From: a marine bacterium B5-7
GTDB lineage: Bacteria > Pseudomonadota > Gammaproteobacteria > Arenicellales > CAJQKF01
Assembly (NCBI GenBank): GCA_021604525.1
Contig: BQJD01000023.1
Location: forward strand, 1 to 56,980
Direction: 5' to 3'
DNA length: 56,980 bases
The position numbers were made by a program, and so were the translations under genes. Numbering within the stretch: the first letter of the stretch is position 1; the number at the start of each line of letters is the position of its first letter. A model generated the notes under the pieces. That model was not told the DNA's origin. It saw only the letters and a list, made by a program, of their open reading frames with translations, and did not search any database. Below are positions 7,644 to 16,143 of the stretch, in pieces.

Positions 7644-8945
7644 ATGGATCAGGCCGTATTCGCAAAGCGCCGCACCGAACTCATGCAAATGATTGACAAC
7701 GGCGTGGCAGTTATCACCACCGCTCCTGAACAGATCCGCAACGGCGATGTTCACTATCGCTATCGCCCGGATAGTGACTTTTTTTACTTAAGCGGATTTG
7801 AAGAACCTGAAGCGGTCATGGTTCTGATACCCGGCCGGGTACAAGGTGAATATATTTTATTCTGCCGGGAGAAAGATCCCGATCGCGAACAATGGAATGG
7901 TTATCGGACAGGTCTTGAAGGTGCGATCAGCGAATACGGCGCCGACGATGCATTTCCCATCGATGATATCGACGACATCCTGCCCGGACTGATGGAAAAT
8001 CGCGATCGTGTGTATTGTGTCATGGGTCGCTACGCTGAATTCGACAGCCACTTGATCCACTGGTACAACGAGGTACGCAGCCTGTCGAGTAAAGGATTTC
8101 ATGCACCCGCCGGGCTTGTGGATGCTGGTCATATCCTCAACGAAATGCGGCTGATCAAAACCGGCAATGAGATTCGCAGCATGCGCCGCGCAGCGCAGGT
8201 ATCGACGGAAGCGCATATGCGGGCAATGCGTGCCTGTCAGCCAGGCATGCATGAATTTCAGGTCGAGGCAGAGCTTGAATATGGCTTCAGACTGGGCGGC
8301 AGCCACTATCCGGCCTACCCTTCCATCGTTGCCGGTGGCGCCAACGCTTGCGTTCTCCACTACGTCGAGAATCGGGACATCCTGCGCGACGGCGATTTAT
8401 TGTTGATAGACGCCGGTGCGGAAATTGACTACTACGCGGCAGATGTTACCCGCACTTTCCCGGTTAATGGCCGTTTTAGTCCGGCACAGCGCGAGGTCTA
8501 CGAGATCGTATTACAAGCACAATTCGATGCAATCGACGCCTGCGTGATCGGCAACACCTGGAATGACCCCCATGAAGCGGCGGTTCGTACCTTATGCCAG
8601 GGTCTCATAGATCTGGGCTTGCTTGTCGGTACCATCGACGAGGTGATCGAAAGTGGTGGATATCGTAAATTTTATATGCACAAAACCGGTCACTGGCTTG
8701 GCATGGACGTTCATGATGTCGGCGATTACAAGGTGGAAGATCAATGGCGCGAGCTTGAGAACGGCATGACCTTAACCGTTGAGCCGGGGCTGTATATCGG
8801 TGCAGATGATTCCATCGATAAACGGTTTCATAATATTGGCATCAGAATAGAAGACGATGTCCTGATAACCGCTCGTGGAGCAGATGTGCTGACTCGCAAA
8901 CTCCCCAAGACCATTGACGATATCGAAGCACTGATGAACTCATGA
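7644..8945 (+). CDS. pepP: Xaa-Pro aminopeptidase P
   Basis: PepP is a cytoplasmic metallo-aminopeptidase that releases N-terminal residues followed by proline. It has 433 residues, close to the E. coli enzyme (441). The N-terminal AMP_N domain contains YRYRPDSDFFYLSGF and the C-terminal pita-bread domain holds the two-metal site: Asp256 (DAGAE), Asp267, His350 (KTGHWLG), Glu380 (VEPGLY) and Glu403. It is the second gene of the ygfB-pepP-ubiH-ubiI operon; its stop overlaps the ubiH start by 4 bases (ATGA), which suggests translational coupling. Confidence 0.97.
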   Translation: MDQAVFAKRRTELMQMIDNGVAVITTAPEQIRNGDVHYRYRPDSDFFYLSGFEEPEAVMVLIPGRVQGEYILFCREKDPDREQWNGYRTGLEGAISEYGADDAFPIDDIDDILPGLMENRDRVYCVMGRYAEFDSHLIHWYNEVRSLSSKGFHAPAGLVDAGHILNEMRLIKTGNEIRSMRRAAQVSTEAHMRAMRACQPGMHEFQVEAELEYGFRLGGSHYPAYPSIVAGGANACVLHYVENRDILRDGDLLLIDAGAEIDYYAADVTRTFPVNGRFSPAQREVYEIVLQAQFDAIDACVIGNTWNDPHEAAVRTLCQGLIDLGLLVGTIDEVIESGGYRKFYMHKTGHWLGMDVHDVGDYKVEDQWRELENGMTLTVEPGLYIGADDSIDKRFHNIGIRIEDDVLITARGADVLTRKLPKTIDDIEALMNS

Positions 8946-10171
8946 CCAGTCAACACTTCGATTTGATGATCGCCGGTGGCGGGCTGGCGGGCGCGAGTCT
9001 GGCACTGGCCCTTGGAAACACCGGCAAGCGTATTGCCGTGGTGGAATCATTTGCTGCTGACGATAGCCGCCAACCGAGTTTTGACGAGCGGACCATCGCC
9101 TTGACCTATGCCTCGAAACAGGTATTCAAGGGAATTGGAATCTGGCCGGCAATAGCCGCTGACGCCTGCCCGATCGAGTCAATCCACATCTCTGATCGTG
9201 GTCGATTCTCAAGCGCGCGTCTTGATCGATCCGATATCGGCACCGATGCCCTCGGCTACGTGGTGCCCACCCGATCCCTCGGCACCGCCCTGCATGCTGC
9301 CCTGTCAAGTTGTCAGTCAATCACGCTGCATTGTCCGATGACCGCGAGAGGATTCGCCCGTCATGATCAGGCCGTCAGCGTCGAATGCAGCAACGGCGTT
9401 CGGCTTGAATCGCCACTACTGGTCATCGCAGACGGTGGCCGATCAACACTGGGCGCCGAGGCAGGACTTGCTCTCAATGCCCGGCTGTATCGGCAGCAGG
9501 CACTGGTAACCACGGTATCGGTCTCACGCAACCATCACAACCGCGCCTACGAACGATTCACCGAGCACGGACCACTGGCAATATTGCCCATGACCAGTCA
9601 GCGTATGGCAGTTGCCTGGACGCTACCGGAAGTGTTGGCCAATGAACTCAAGGATATGACTGAAGCCGACTTTTTGTCTGCCCTGCAGGACGCCTTCGGT
9701 GATCGCAGTGGAACTTTCACCAGGGTCGGGACCCGCCAGACGTATCCACTCTCGCTGGGATACCTGGAACGGCCGGTAACCTCGCGAGTTGTCGCAATCG
9801 GCAATGCCGCCCACCTGGTTCACCCGGTTGCAGGCCAGGGCTTCAACCTGGGCCTACGCGACGTCGCCGACCTGTCGGACTACCTGCAACGTCACTGGCA
9901 AGCCGACAGCGATCCAGGTGAGGTGACATCGCTTGAAGAATATGCAATAACCCGTGCTGGCCAGACCCGGCATGTCGGACGGTTCACCGACGGGCTGATT
10001 ACGCTATTCACCAGCCGCCTTCCCGGTGCGGCCCTGGCCCGCAGCATAGGCCTTAACCTGATTGATCTTTCACCATCAGCCAAACGTTTTTTCCTGAAAC
10101 GAACCATGGGATTGCATGGCCGCCTGCCGCGCCTGACACGTGGGCTGACATCGCAGCCGCCTCGTGACTAA
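8942..10171 (+). CDS. ubiH: 2-octaprenyl-6-methoxyphenol hydroxylase, UbiH
   Basis: A 409-residue class A FAD monooxygenase of the UbiH/UbiI/UbiF/COQ6 family, which hydroxylates the ubiquinone precursor ring. The FAD-binding GGGLAGASLALAL lies near residue 11, the FDERTIALTYAS motif that typifies UbiH/VisC near 45, and the second FAD motif, GNAAHLVHPVAGQGFNLG, near 290. The neighbours give the UbiH assignment: it follows pepP with a 4-base overlap and precedes a second flavin hydroxylase, exactly as in E. coli. Its membrane association and partnership with other Ubi proteins are known for the family. Confidence 0.93.
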   Translation: MTSQHFDLMIAGGGLAGASLALALGNTGKRIAVVESFAADDSRQPSFDERTIALTYASKQVFKGIGIWPAIAADACPIESIHISDRGRFSSARLDRSDIGTDALGYVVPTRSLGTALHAALSSCQSITLHCPMTARGFARHDQAVSVECSNGVRLESPLLVIADGGRSTLGAEAGLALNARLYRQQALVTTVSVSRNHHNRAYERFTEHGPLAILPMTSQRMAVAWTLPEVLANELKDMTEADFLSALQDAFGDRSGTFTRVGTRQTYPLSLGYLERPVTSRVVAIGNAAHLVHPVAGQGFNLGLRDVADLSDYLQRHWQADSDPGEVTSLEEYAITRAGQTRHVGRFTDGLITLFTSRLPGAALARSIGLNLIDLSPSAKRFFLKRTMGLHGRLPRLTRGLTSQPPRD

Positions 10172-11363
10172 TCAACCGAAGCATGTAAGTATGGATGTTG
10201 ATATTGCTGTTATCGGTGGTGGAATTGCCGGCAGTATCGCTGCCCTCGCCTGCGCCCGGGCAGGATTTACTACCACGCTCATCGACAATGCCGCGATATC
10301 CATGCCAGGTAATGAATATGAAACACGGGTGTCGTCCATCAATCTCCGTTCCGAGGAATATCTGCAACAACTCGAGGCATGGGATATCATCACCAGATAT
10401 CGGACCTCGCCATTCGATCGCATTGAGGTTTGGACTGAAAGCCAGCAACAACCATTAACCTTTGATGCCGCTGATGCAGGTCTTGATCATTTTGGCCATA
10501 TCCTCGAAAACAATCTGCTGGCTGCCGCGGCTCGTCGACAGTTAGAGATAAACGACAACTACCGACAATCATCTGAATCACGAGTCGAGTCGCTGGCGAT
10601 AAAGCCGGACGCCGCGGAACTCAACTTGTCAACCGGCTATACGATACGTACCCAACTGGTTGTCGCCGCCGATGGCGCGAACTCGATAATACGCAAGTTA
10701 TCCGGCATCAACCGTAGCCTGTTCGACTATCGACAACGCGCTATTGTTGCCCGCGTATTGTGCGAACAACATCATGGACTAAGAGCCCGGCAGAAGTTTC
10801 TTGAAACCGGACCACTGGCATTCCTGCCATTGGCCGATGGCAGTTGTTCGATTGTCTGGTCTATGGACAACGACCATGTTGACGAAATCCTTAAACTCGA
10901 CGATCAGGACTTCTGCGAACGGCTTGGTGAAGTATTCGAACATCGACTCGGTGCAATTGAAACCGTCATGAATCGTGCTTCGTTTGCATTACGGCGCTCA
11001 CATGCCACCCGCTATTATGCCGAGCGCGTGGTATTAGTCGGTGACGCGGGTCACACCATACATCCGTTAGCAGGTCTTGGCGCCAACCTTGGCATTGCCG
11101 ATGTTCACGCATTGGTCGAGACACTCATCGAGGCACGCAGGGCACGTCAATCCTTTTGGGGTTCACGGGTGCTCAGCCGATATCAGCGTCGCAGACGGGC
11201 AATCAACAGCATTACCTTGTCGGCAATGGATGTTTTCCATGTCGGTTTCGCCAACAATCTGCCCATACTCTCAACCTTGCGCGGTCGATTTCTCTCCATA
11301 ATCGATAAAAGTGATACAGCCAAACGATTTTTTATCGAACAAGCGGGTGGAAGCACTCCTTAG
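10164..11363 (+). CDS. ubiI: Ubiquinone C5-hydroxylase UbiI (VisC) type FAD monooxygenase
   Basis: The second UbiH-family FAD hydroxylase of the operon, up to 399 residues. AVIGGGIAGSIAALACA is the dinucleotide-binding turn, TRVSSINLRSEEYL the family signature, and LVGDAGHTIHPLAGLGANLG the second FAD motif. UbiI carries out the first ring hydroxylation (C5) in ubiquinone synthesis. A GTG at 10164 overlaps the ubiH stop by 8 bases; ATG 10191, nine codons later, sits just before the FAD motif and is equally likely. Sequence alone does not separate UbiI from UbiF, so the name rests on gene order. Confidence 0.9.
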   Translation: MTNQPKHVSMDVDIAVIGGGIAGSIAALACARAGFTTTLIDNAAISMPGNEYETRVSSINLRSEEYLQQLEAWDIITRYRTSPFDRIEVWTESQQQPLTFDAADAGLDHFGHILENNLLAAAARRQLEINDNYRQSSESRVESLAIKPDAAELNLSTGYTIRTQLVVAADGANSIIRKLSGINRSLFDYRQRAIVARVLCEQHHGLRARQKFLETGPLAFLPLADGSCSIVWSMDNDHVDEILKLDDQDFCERLGEVFEHRLGAIETVMNRASFALRRSHATRYYAERVVLVGDAGHTIHPLAGLGANLGIADVHALVETLIEARRARQSFWGSRVLSRYQRRRRAINSITLSAMDVFHVGFANNLPILSTLRGRFLSIIDKSDTAKRFFIEQAGGSTP

Positions 11364-11440
11364 AAACCGCACGTCTTAAGGGATACACAAGGTTAATCAG
11401 ATTCTGCTGATCGAACCCTCACCCTTATGTACCATCACGT

Positions 11441-11446
11441 TATAAT
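11441..11446 (+). promoter_or_regulatory. Possible -10 element of fur promoter
   Basis: TATAAT lies 82 bases before the fur start. No convincing -35 hexamer is seen 16-18 nt upstream, and no Fur-box-like repeat is recognisable here. Confidence 0.35.
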
Positions 11447-11528
11447 GCGCCTTATATAGCGTTTCAAACAGGCCACAATAAGCACATGTCACGTACGACC
11501 AACTGATTTATTCCGAGCACGATCCGAT

Positions 11529-12002
11529 ATGCCAAATCAATCCGACCTCAAAAAAGCCGGACTTAAAACCACCCAACCGCGCCTCAAGATTTTAAAAATC
11601 CTCGAAAACGCCGATGTCAGACATTTAGCCGCTGAGGACGTCTACAAAATTTTGCTTGAAACCGGGGAAGAGATCGGGCTTGCCACCGTCTACCGGGTCC
11701 TGACCCAATTCGAAAGCGCGGGACTGGTCATACGGCACAACTTCGAAGGCGGACGATCAGTTTTTGAACTCAATGACGAGGATCATCATGACCACATGGT
11801 CTGCCTCGAATGCGGTCGGGTCTTCGAATTTTTCGACAAGACAATTGAGGAACGCCAAAAAGAAGTAGCACATCAAGCGGGGTTCGCCATCGACGATCAC
11901 TCACTTTACATGTATGGCGTATGTCGCGGTTTTCGCGATAACGGTAATTGTTCCTGGGTCGACCAACCAAGTCAGGGTGTGTTCAAGCTGAAGCAAAAAT
12001 AA
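11529..12002 (+). CDS. fur: Ferric uptake regulator Fur
   Basis: Fur is the iron-responsive repressor of iron uptake genes. The 157-residue protein has the winged-helix domain (LKTTQPRLKILKIL through LATVYRVLTQFESAGLVIRHN) and a dimerisation domain with the metal-binding run HHDHMVCLECGRVFEF, including CxxC near residue 95. The spacing matches the Fur proper subgroup rather than Zur or PerR. In many gammaproteobacteria fur is divergent from bamE; here it instead follows ubiI after a 165-base gap and has its own TATAAT. It probably controls iron genes outside the window; no Fur box is evident within it. Confidence 0.94.
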   Translation: MPNQSDLKKAGLKTTQPRLKILKILENADVRHLAAEDVYKILLETGEEIGLATVYRVLTQFESAGLVIRHNFEGGRSVFELNDEDHHDHMVCLECGRVFEFFDKTIEERQKEVAHQAGFAIDDHSLYMYGVCRGFRDNGNCSWVDQPSQGVFKLKQK

Positions 12003-12085
12003 AACTTGGTCATGAAGTCATGACTATCTTGATGCGCATTTTTGATTCGATTTTTTTAATTTAAATATTTCAGGGAGTGCTTTAG

Positions 12086-13021
12086 TTGTCCACGCTGATC
12101 TGCGGCTCGTTCGCCTATGACACCATCATGGTGTTTCCCGATTCGTTCAAAAATCACATCCTGCCCGAGCAGGTACATATTTTGAACGTTTGTTTCATGG
12201 TCCCTGAAATGCGTCGTGAATTTGGCGGTTGCGCTGGAAATATCGCCTACACCCTGAATTTGCTCGGTGGTGACGCGGTGCCTATGGGAACAGTGGGTCA
12301 CGATTTCAGCCCCTATCGCGCGCGTTTGCATGAGCTGGGTATAAACGACCGTCACGTCACTGAACTACCCAACTCCTTCACCGCCCAGGCATTTATCACC
12401 ACTGATATGGATGACAATCAAATCATTGCCTTCCATCCCGGTGCCATGTCCGAGGCACATTGCAACCATGTACGTGATGTGGACGGGGTCGATCTCGGCA
12501 TCGTCGCCCCGGATGGTCGTGAGGCCATGATACAAAATGCGCGCGAGTTCAGCGAAGTGGGAATCCCCTTCGTGTTTGACCCGGGCCAAGGTCTGCCAAT
12601 GTTTGATGGCAACGACTTGAACGCCTTCGTCGATCAGGCAACGTGGGTGATCGTTAACGACTATGAATCACGAATGCTCGAAGAGAAAACCGGTGATTCC
12701 ATCGACACGATCGCGTCAAAAGTCAGCGCCCTGATTGTCACCCTGGGATCACGCGGATCAAAAATTTATACCGCTGGAGAAGTCTTCGATATACCGGCAG
12801 TACCGACCAACAAGGCAATAGATCCGACCGGGTGCGGTGATGCCTATCGCAGCGGTCTGCTGTTCGGCATCGCCAATGAATATGACTGGGCAACCACTGG
12901 TCGTATCGCAGCCCTGGCTGGTTCGATCAAAGTACAATGTCACGGCACTCAAAATCATCACTTCAACGCGGAGTCCTTTGACCTCCAGTTCAACGAAGCA
13001 TTTGGATACGCTTTCCGTTAG
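12086..13021 (+). CDS. PfkB-family carbohydrate/nucleoside kinase
   Basis: A 311-residue ribokinase-fold kinase. The N-terminal GG switch region reads FGGCAGNIAYTLNLLGG (near 48) and the C-terminal signature is DPTGCGDAYRSG (near 248), containing the anion hole and catalytic Asp. IVTLGSRGS precedes it. The substrate cannot be read from the sequence; similar bacterial proteins are annotated as adenosine-kinase-like. The start is a TTG with GGGAG about 8 nt upstream, which supports it. It lies alone on the plus strand between fur and the convergent anti-sigma gene. Confidence 0.87.
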   Translation: MSTLICGSFAYDTIMVFPDSFKNHILPEQVHILNVCFMVPEMRREFGGCAGNIAYTLNLLGGDAVPMGTVGHDFSPYRARLHELGINDRHVTELPNSFTAQAFITTDMDDNQIIAFHPGAMSEAHCNHVRDVDGVDLGIVAPDGREAMIQNAREFSEVGIPFVFDPGQGLPMFDGNDLNAFVDQATWVIVNDYESRMLEEKTGDSIDTIASKVSALIVTLGSRGSKIYTAGEVFDIPAVPTNKAIDPTGCGDAYRSGLLFGIANEYDWATTGRIAALAGSIKVQCHGTQNHHFNAESFDLQFNEAFGYAFR

Positions 13022-13049
13022 ACATTATTGTGCAAGCGAGTCGCTTCGA

Positions 13050-13640
13050 TTAATCGAGATTAGCCTCACTGACAATCGCTGAATTTTCCCTGAGCTTTTC
13101 AATGACCTTGTTGATGTCGGCATTTTCAAGAGAGTGCTCAAGTTCGATTCGATAGACACCAAGCGCCCCAGGACCTGAGCGGATGGTGGCGCCCACTTCG
13201 TTTAACAGCGAACGGATCTCAGCCTCGGTCGCGGTTTCATTAAAGATGACTTCAACCCCTGCCGAACCGCCGACTCCAAGCATCTTGTAGCCATCGTCTG
13301 ACTGCCAGATATTGAACAACAAACCACCCTGAATAACCGCCAGCAGCGCTGCGGCAGCGGCAATCGCCCGCCAACGTGTCGACGTAACTGCTGGCCGGCT
13401 CCTTGTTTGGGCAATCTCCTTTTCAAGTCTCTTTTGACCAAACGCACCAAGTGAACCCTGGTCTGTCTGACGTACTTCGTCACGCAATCGTTGAAGGAAT
13501 ACTACTTCGGTTCGTGCTGCCGGGTTATTCTCGAGATACGTCTCCACCGAATGACGTTCCGCATCATCGAGGCTGCCATTTACATAAAACGGCAATAACA
13601 GATGTAAACTTTCCGGATTTTCCAGGTCTCGTTCGGTCAT
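13050..13640 (-). CDS. Membrane anti-sigma factor with subtilase-propeptide-like periplasmic domain
   Basis: A 196-residue single-pass membrane protein directly downstream of an ECF-type sigma gene. The N-terminal cytoplasmic part has the anti-sigma pattern LLPFYVNGSLDDAERHSVE but lacks the zinc-binding His/Cys residues, so it would be a zinc-free anti-sigma domain. One hydrophobic helix follows at about 90-112. The periplasmic C-terminus (about 128-196) has a VIF strand, a helix AEIRSLLNEVGATIR, a strand LGVYRIEL, a helix and the ending IVSEAN. This order resembles the I9/fervidolysin-type propeptides of subtilases and the pre-catalytic module of the nearby S8 peptidase. It starts four bases from the sigma stop, so the pair is one operon. 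The sigma-binding role is inferred. Confidence 0.82.
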   Translation of the reverse strand: MTERDLENPESLHLLLPFYVNGSLDDAERHSVETYLENNPAARTEVVFLQRLRDEVRQTDQGSLGAFGQKRLEKEIAQTRSRPAVTSTRWRAIAAAAALLAVIQGGLLFNIWQSDDGYKMLGVGGSAGVEVIFNETATEAEIRSLLNEVGATIRSGPGALGVYRIELEHSLENADINKVIEKLRENSAIVSEANLD

Positions 13641-13644
13641 CGAC

Positions 13645-14193
13645 TCATCCTCGCTTCAATCGCTCGAGGCACTGCCTGAGCATTTTCTTTGCGTGAAACA
13701 CGCGGGTCTTGACCGTGCCTTCCGGGCACTCGACAATCGTTGCGATCTCGGGGTAGGACAAATCCTCGAAAAACGCGAGATGAACGACTTCCTTGTGCGC
13801 CTCAGACAAGCCATCGAGACATTGTCTCAGCCGGTCCGAGTTTTCACTTGCTTCCAACGCAGCGGTAAAATCGGCACTGTCATCAACGATATCAAAGTCA
13901 AGTTCCTCGGCCATGTGGCGGCCGCGCTTACGAAGCGCGTCGATGGATTTACGGTGGGCAATCCCGAACAGCCAGGTAGTCACCTTCGCCTGCCCCTTGA
14001 ATGATCCCGCGCCATTCCACACCGCCATCATGGTCTCAATTACTATGTCGGCGGCAGCGTGTGGATCGTTCAATTTTCTGAGTGCAAATGCATACACCCG
14101 CGATTCATGAGCCTGATAAAAACTCGTCATGGCGCCTTCGTTACCATCGGCGATACGTGCGATTAACTCATTGTCGGACTCATGATCTGTCAT
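13645..14193 (-). CDS. ECF-type RNA polymerase sigma factor
   Basis: A 182-residue sigma-70 family protein with only regions 2 and 4. Region 2 runs from FYQAHESRVYAFALRKL through TTWLFGIAHRKSIDALRKR; region 4 from LDGLSEAHKEVVHLAFFEDL through the helix-turn-helix GTVKTRVFHAKKML. It directs transcription of a specific regulon, and the adjacent anti-sigma factor presumably holds it inactive at the membrane. A sigma-70-like promoter (TTGATT with TAACAAT about 16 nt away) may lie upstream on the minus strand, but I am not confident. Candidate targets are the SLC13 transporter gene on the other strand and the envelope genes at 16.1-21.9 kb. Confidence 0.93.
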   Translation of the reverse strand: MTDHESDNELIARIADGNEGAMTSFYQAHESRVYAFALRKLNDPHAAADIVIETMMAVWNGAGSFKGQAKVTTWLFGIAHRKSIDALRKRGRHMAEELDFDIVDDSADFTAALEASENSDRLRQCLDGLSEAHKEVVHLAFFEDLSYPEIATIVECPEGTVKTRVFHAKKMLRQCLERLKRG

Positions 14194-14316
14194 GACTTAC
14201 GGTTTACCTGATACCCTGAATCTGGAACATTTTAGTCATTGTTACCCGACTTATCTTGTAAATCAACGCGCACGCCTTTTATAGTTCTACGCTAATTAAC
14301 TTATTCGGTAAATTTC

Positions 14317-16128
14317 ATGTTCTCTGACCAGACGATTCTGTTCGGCCTGCTAACTCTGGTGTTCGCATTATTGATCTGGGGACGTATTCGCTATGATCTG
14401 GTCGCCTTCGGCGCACTGGTGCTTGCTGTCATTCTCGGAGTTGTACCCACTGATCAGGCATTCGAAGGATTTGGTCATCCAGCGACGATAATTATCGCCC
14501 TTGTATTAATCATATCCCGTGCACTTTCAAATTCCGGGGTTGTTGATATGGTGGCGAAAATGGTTTCAAAAACAGCCACATCGTTGTTCACGCACATCAG
14601 CGTGATGGCGGCAGTAGCCGCGGGATTGTCGGCAATCATGAATAACGTCGCAGCACTGGCGTTGTTGATGCCGGTCGACATCAAAGCTGCCGTAAAGGCA
14701 GGTCGCAGCCCGGCCATGACGCTGATGCCTCTGTCATTCGCATCAATTCTCGGCGGCATGATCACCCTCATCGGCACACCACCCAACATTATTGTCTCCG
14801 CATTTCGAAAGGAAACACTTGGCGAATCGTTCAGCATGTTCGACTTCACTCCCGTGGGTCTCGCCTGTGCCGTCAGCGGCGTATTGTTCGTCTCGCTGAT
14901 CGGCTGGCGTTTAATCCCCAAGGGTCGCCGCGATAGCGATTCAGGCGGGCCGCTGTTTGATATCGGTAACTATATCGCCGAGGTTCGAGTCGATAAAAAG
15001 TCCTCGACAATCGGCAAGCAGGTTCGTGAACTTGATGACGTTTGTGACGAACACGGCGTATCGATCATCGGTGTAATACGCAACAAGCGACGTATACCAG
15101 GCGGCGCACGCAGTATCGAGATAGCCGATAACGACATCCTGGTCATCGAGGCAGATGCTACATCCATCGATGGTTTTGCCGGAGATACAGGCCTTGTCTA
15201 CGAACCCGACGCCGAAAAAGACAAGGACGACAACAAGGACAACAAGGACAACAAGGATCGCACATTGGCTGGTGAACAAGTTCTTACTGAAGCAGTGGTT
15301 ACACCCGGTGCACGCATCGCCGGCAGATCTGCCCATTCGATGAAGCTGCTGGATCGTTATGGCATCACGCTGCTTGGCGTATCACGTCAGGGGCGTCGAT
15401 TTCGCCAGCAGATCCGTTCGCTTACGCTTCATCCAGGTGATGTACTGCTGCTTCTCGGTCCGGAAGGCCGTCTTGGAGAAATCATAGAATGGATCGGCGC
15501 ATTACCGCTGGCCGATCGCGAACTCGAGATAACCAAACGCAACAAGGTAGGCGCTGCAATCGCCATATTCGGTTGCGCTATTGCTGCAGCAAGCGCTGGA
15601 CTGTTGTATCTGCCTATCGCACTGGCACTGGCTTGCATACTGTTTATCGGATTGGGATTTATTCGCGGCCGACAGGTATACGATGCCATCGAATGGCCAG
15701 TCATTGTTCTGCTGGGATCAATGATCCCCCTTGGCACCGCGCTTGAATCTTCGGGCGGTACCGAACGGCTTGCCCAGCTATTGGTCGACGCCGCCGGTGA
15801 CTACGGGCCTGTGACCGTGTTGACAATATTCATGATAGCCACCATGACCCTGTCCGATGTTTTAAATAACACCGCAACGACCATCATCGCCGCACCAGTT
15901 GCCATGGACATTGCCAGCAGTCTTGATGTTAGCCCTGATCCCTTTCTGATGGCGGTCGCGGTGGCCGCATCCTGTGCATTCCTGACACCTATAGGACACA
16001 AAAATAACACCCTGATCCTGGGACCTGGCGGCTACCGTTTTGGCGATTACTGGCGAATGGGATTACCGCTTGAAATTCTAATCGTCGCCGTGGGTGTGCC
16101 GGCCATCATGATATTCTGGCCACTTTAA
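14317..16128 (+). CDS. SLC13-family permease with central RCK_C/TrkA-C domains
   Basis: A 603-residue inner-membrane carrier of the SLC13/DASS type (sodium-coupled anion, sulfate or dicarboxylate transport). About ten hydrophobic segments are visible. The membrane halves carry the paired motifs NNVAALALLMPV / GTPPNIIVSAFR and NNTATTIIAAPVA / HKNNTLILGPGGY, which are the substrate and sodium loops. Two TrkA-C-like cytoplasmic domains lie between the halves, separated by an acidic/basic linker of DNK repeats near residues 305-313. The substrate is not determined. It is divergent from the sigma factor and convergent with the subtilase gene. GGAAC at 14224-14228 is a candidate ECF-type -35 element. 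Confidence 0.88.
   Translation: MFSDQTILFGLLTLVFALLIWGRIRYDLVAFGALVLAVILGVVPTDQAFEGFGHPATIIIALVLIISRALSNSGVVDMVAKMVSKTATSLFTHISVMAAVAAGLSAIMNNVAALALLMPVDIKAAVKAGRSPAMTLMPLSFASILGGMITLIGTPPNIIVSAFRKETLGESFSMFDFTPVGLACAVSGVLFVSLIGWRLIPKGRRDSDSGGPLFDIGNYIAEVRVDKKSSTIGKQVRELDDVCDEHGVSIIGVIRNKRRIPGGARSIEIADNDILVIEADATSIDGFAGDTGLVYEPDAEKDKDDNKDNKDNKDRTLAGEQVLTEAVVTPGARIAGRSAHSMKLLDRYGITLLGVSRQGRRFRQQIRSLTLHPGDVLLLLGPEGRLGEIIEWIGALPLADRELEITKRNKVGAAIAIFGCAIAAASAGLLYLPIALALACILFIGLGFIRGRQVYDAIEWPVIVLLGSMIPLGTALESSGGTERLAQLLVDAAGDYGPVTVLTIFMIATMTLSDVLNNTATTIIAAPVAMDIASSLDVSPDPFLMAVAVAASCAFLTPIGHKNNTLILGPGGYRFGDYWRMGLPLEILIVAVGVPAIMIFWPL
15229..15255 (+). repeat. Three tandem GACAACAAG units inside the SLC13 gene
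   Basis: Three perfect 9-base units encode Asp-Asn-Lys three times in the linker between the two TrkA-C domains. Copy-number change would alter linker length without shifting the frame. Confidence 0.8.
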
Positions 16129-16143
16129 TATCTGGTTAAAGTG

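Noticed and set aside
11364-11528. Fur box controlling fur
   Set aside because: No GATAATGAT-type inverted repeat is seen; only a lone TATAAT.
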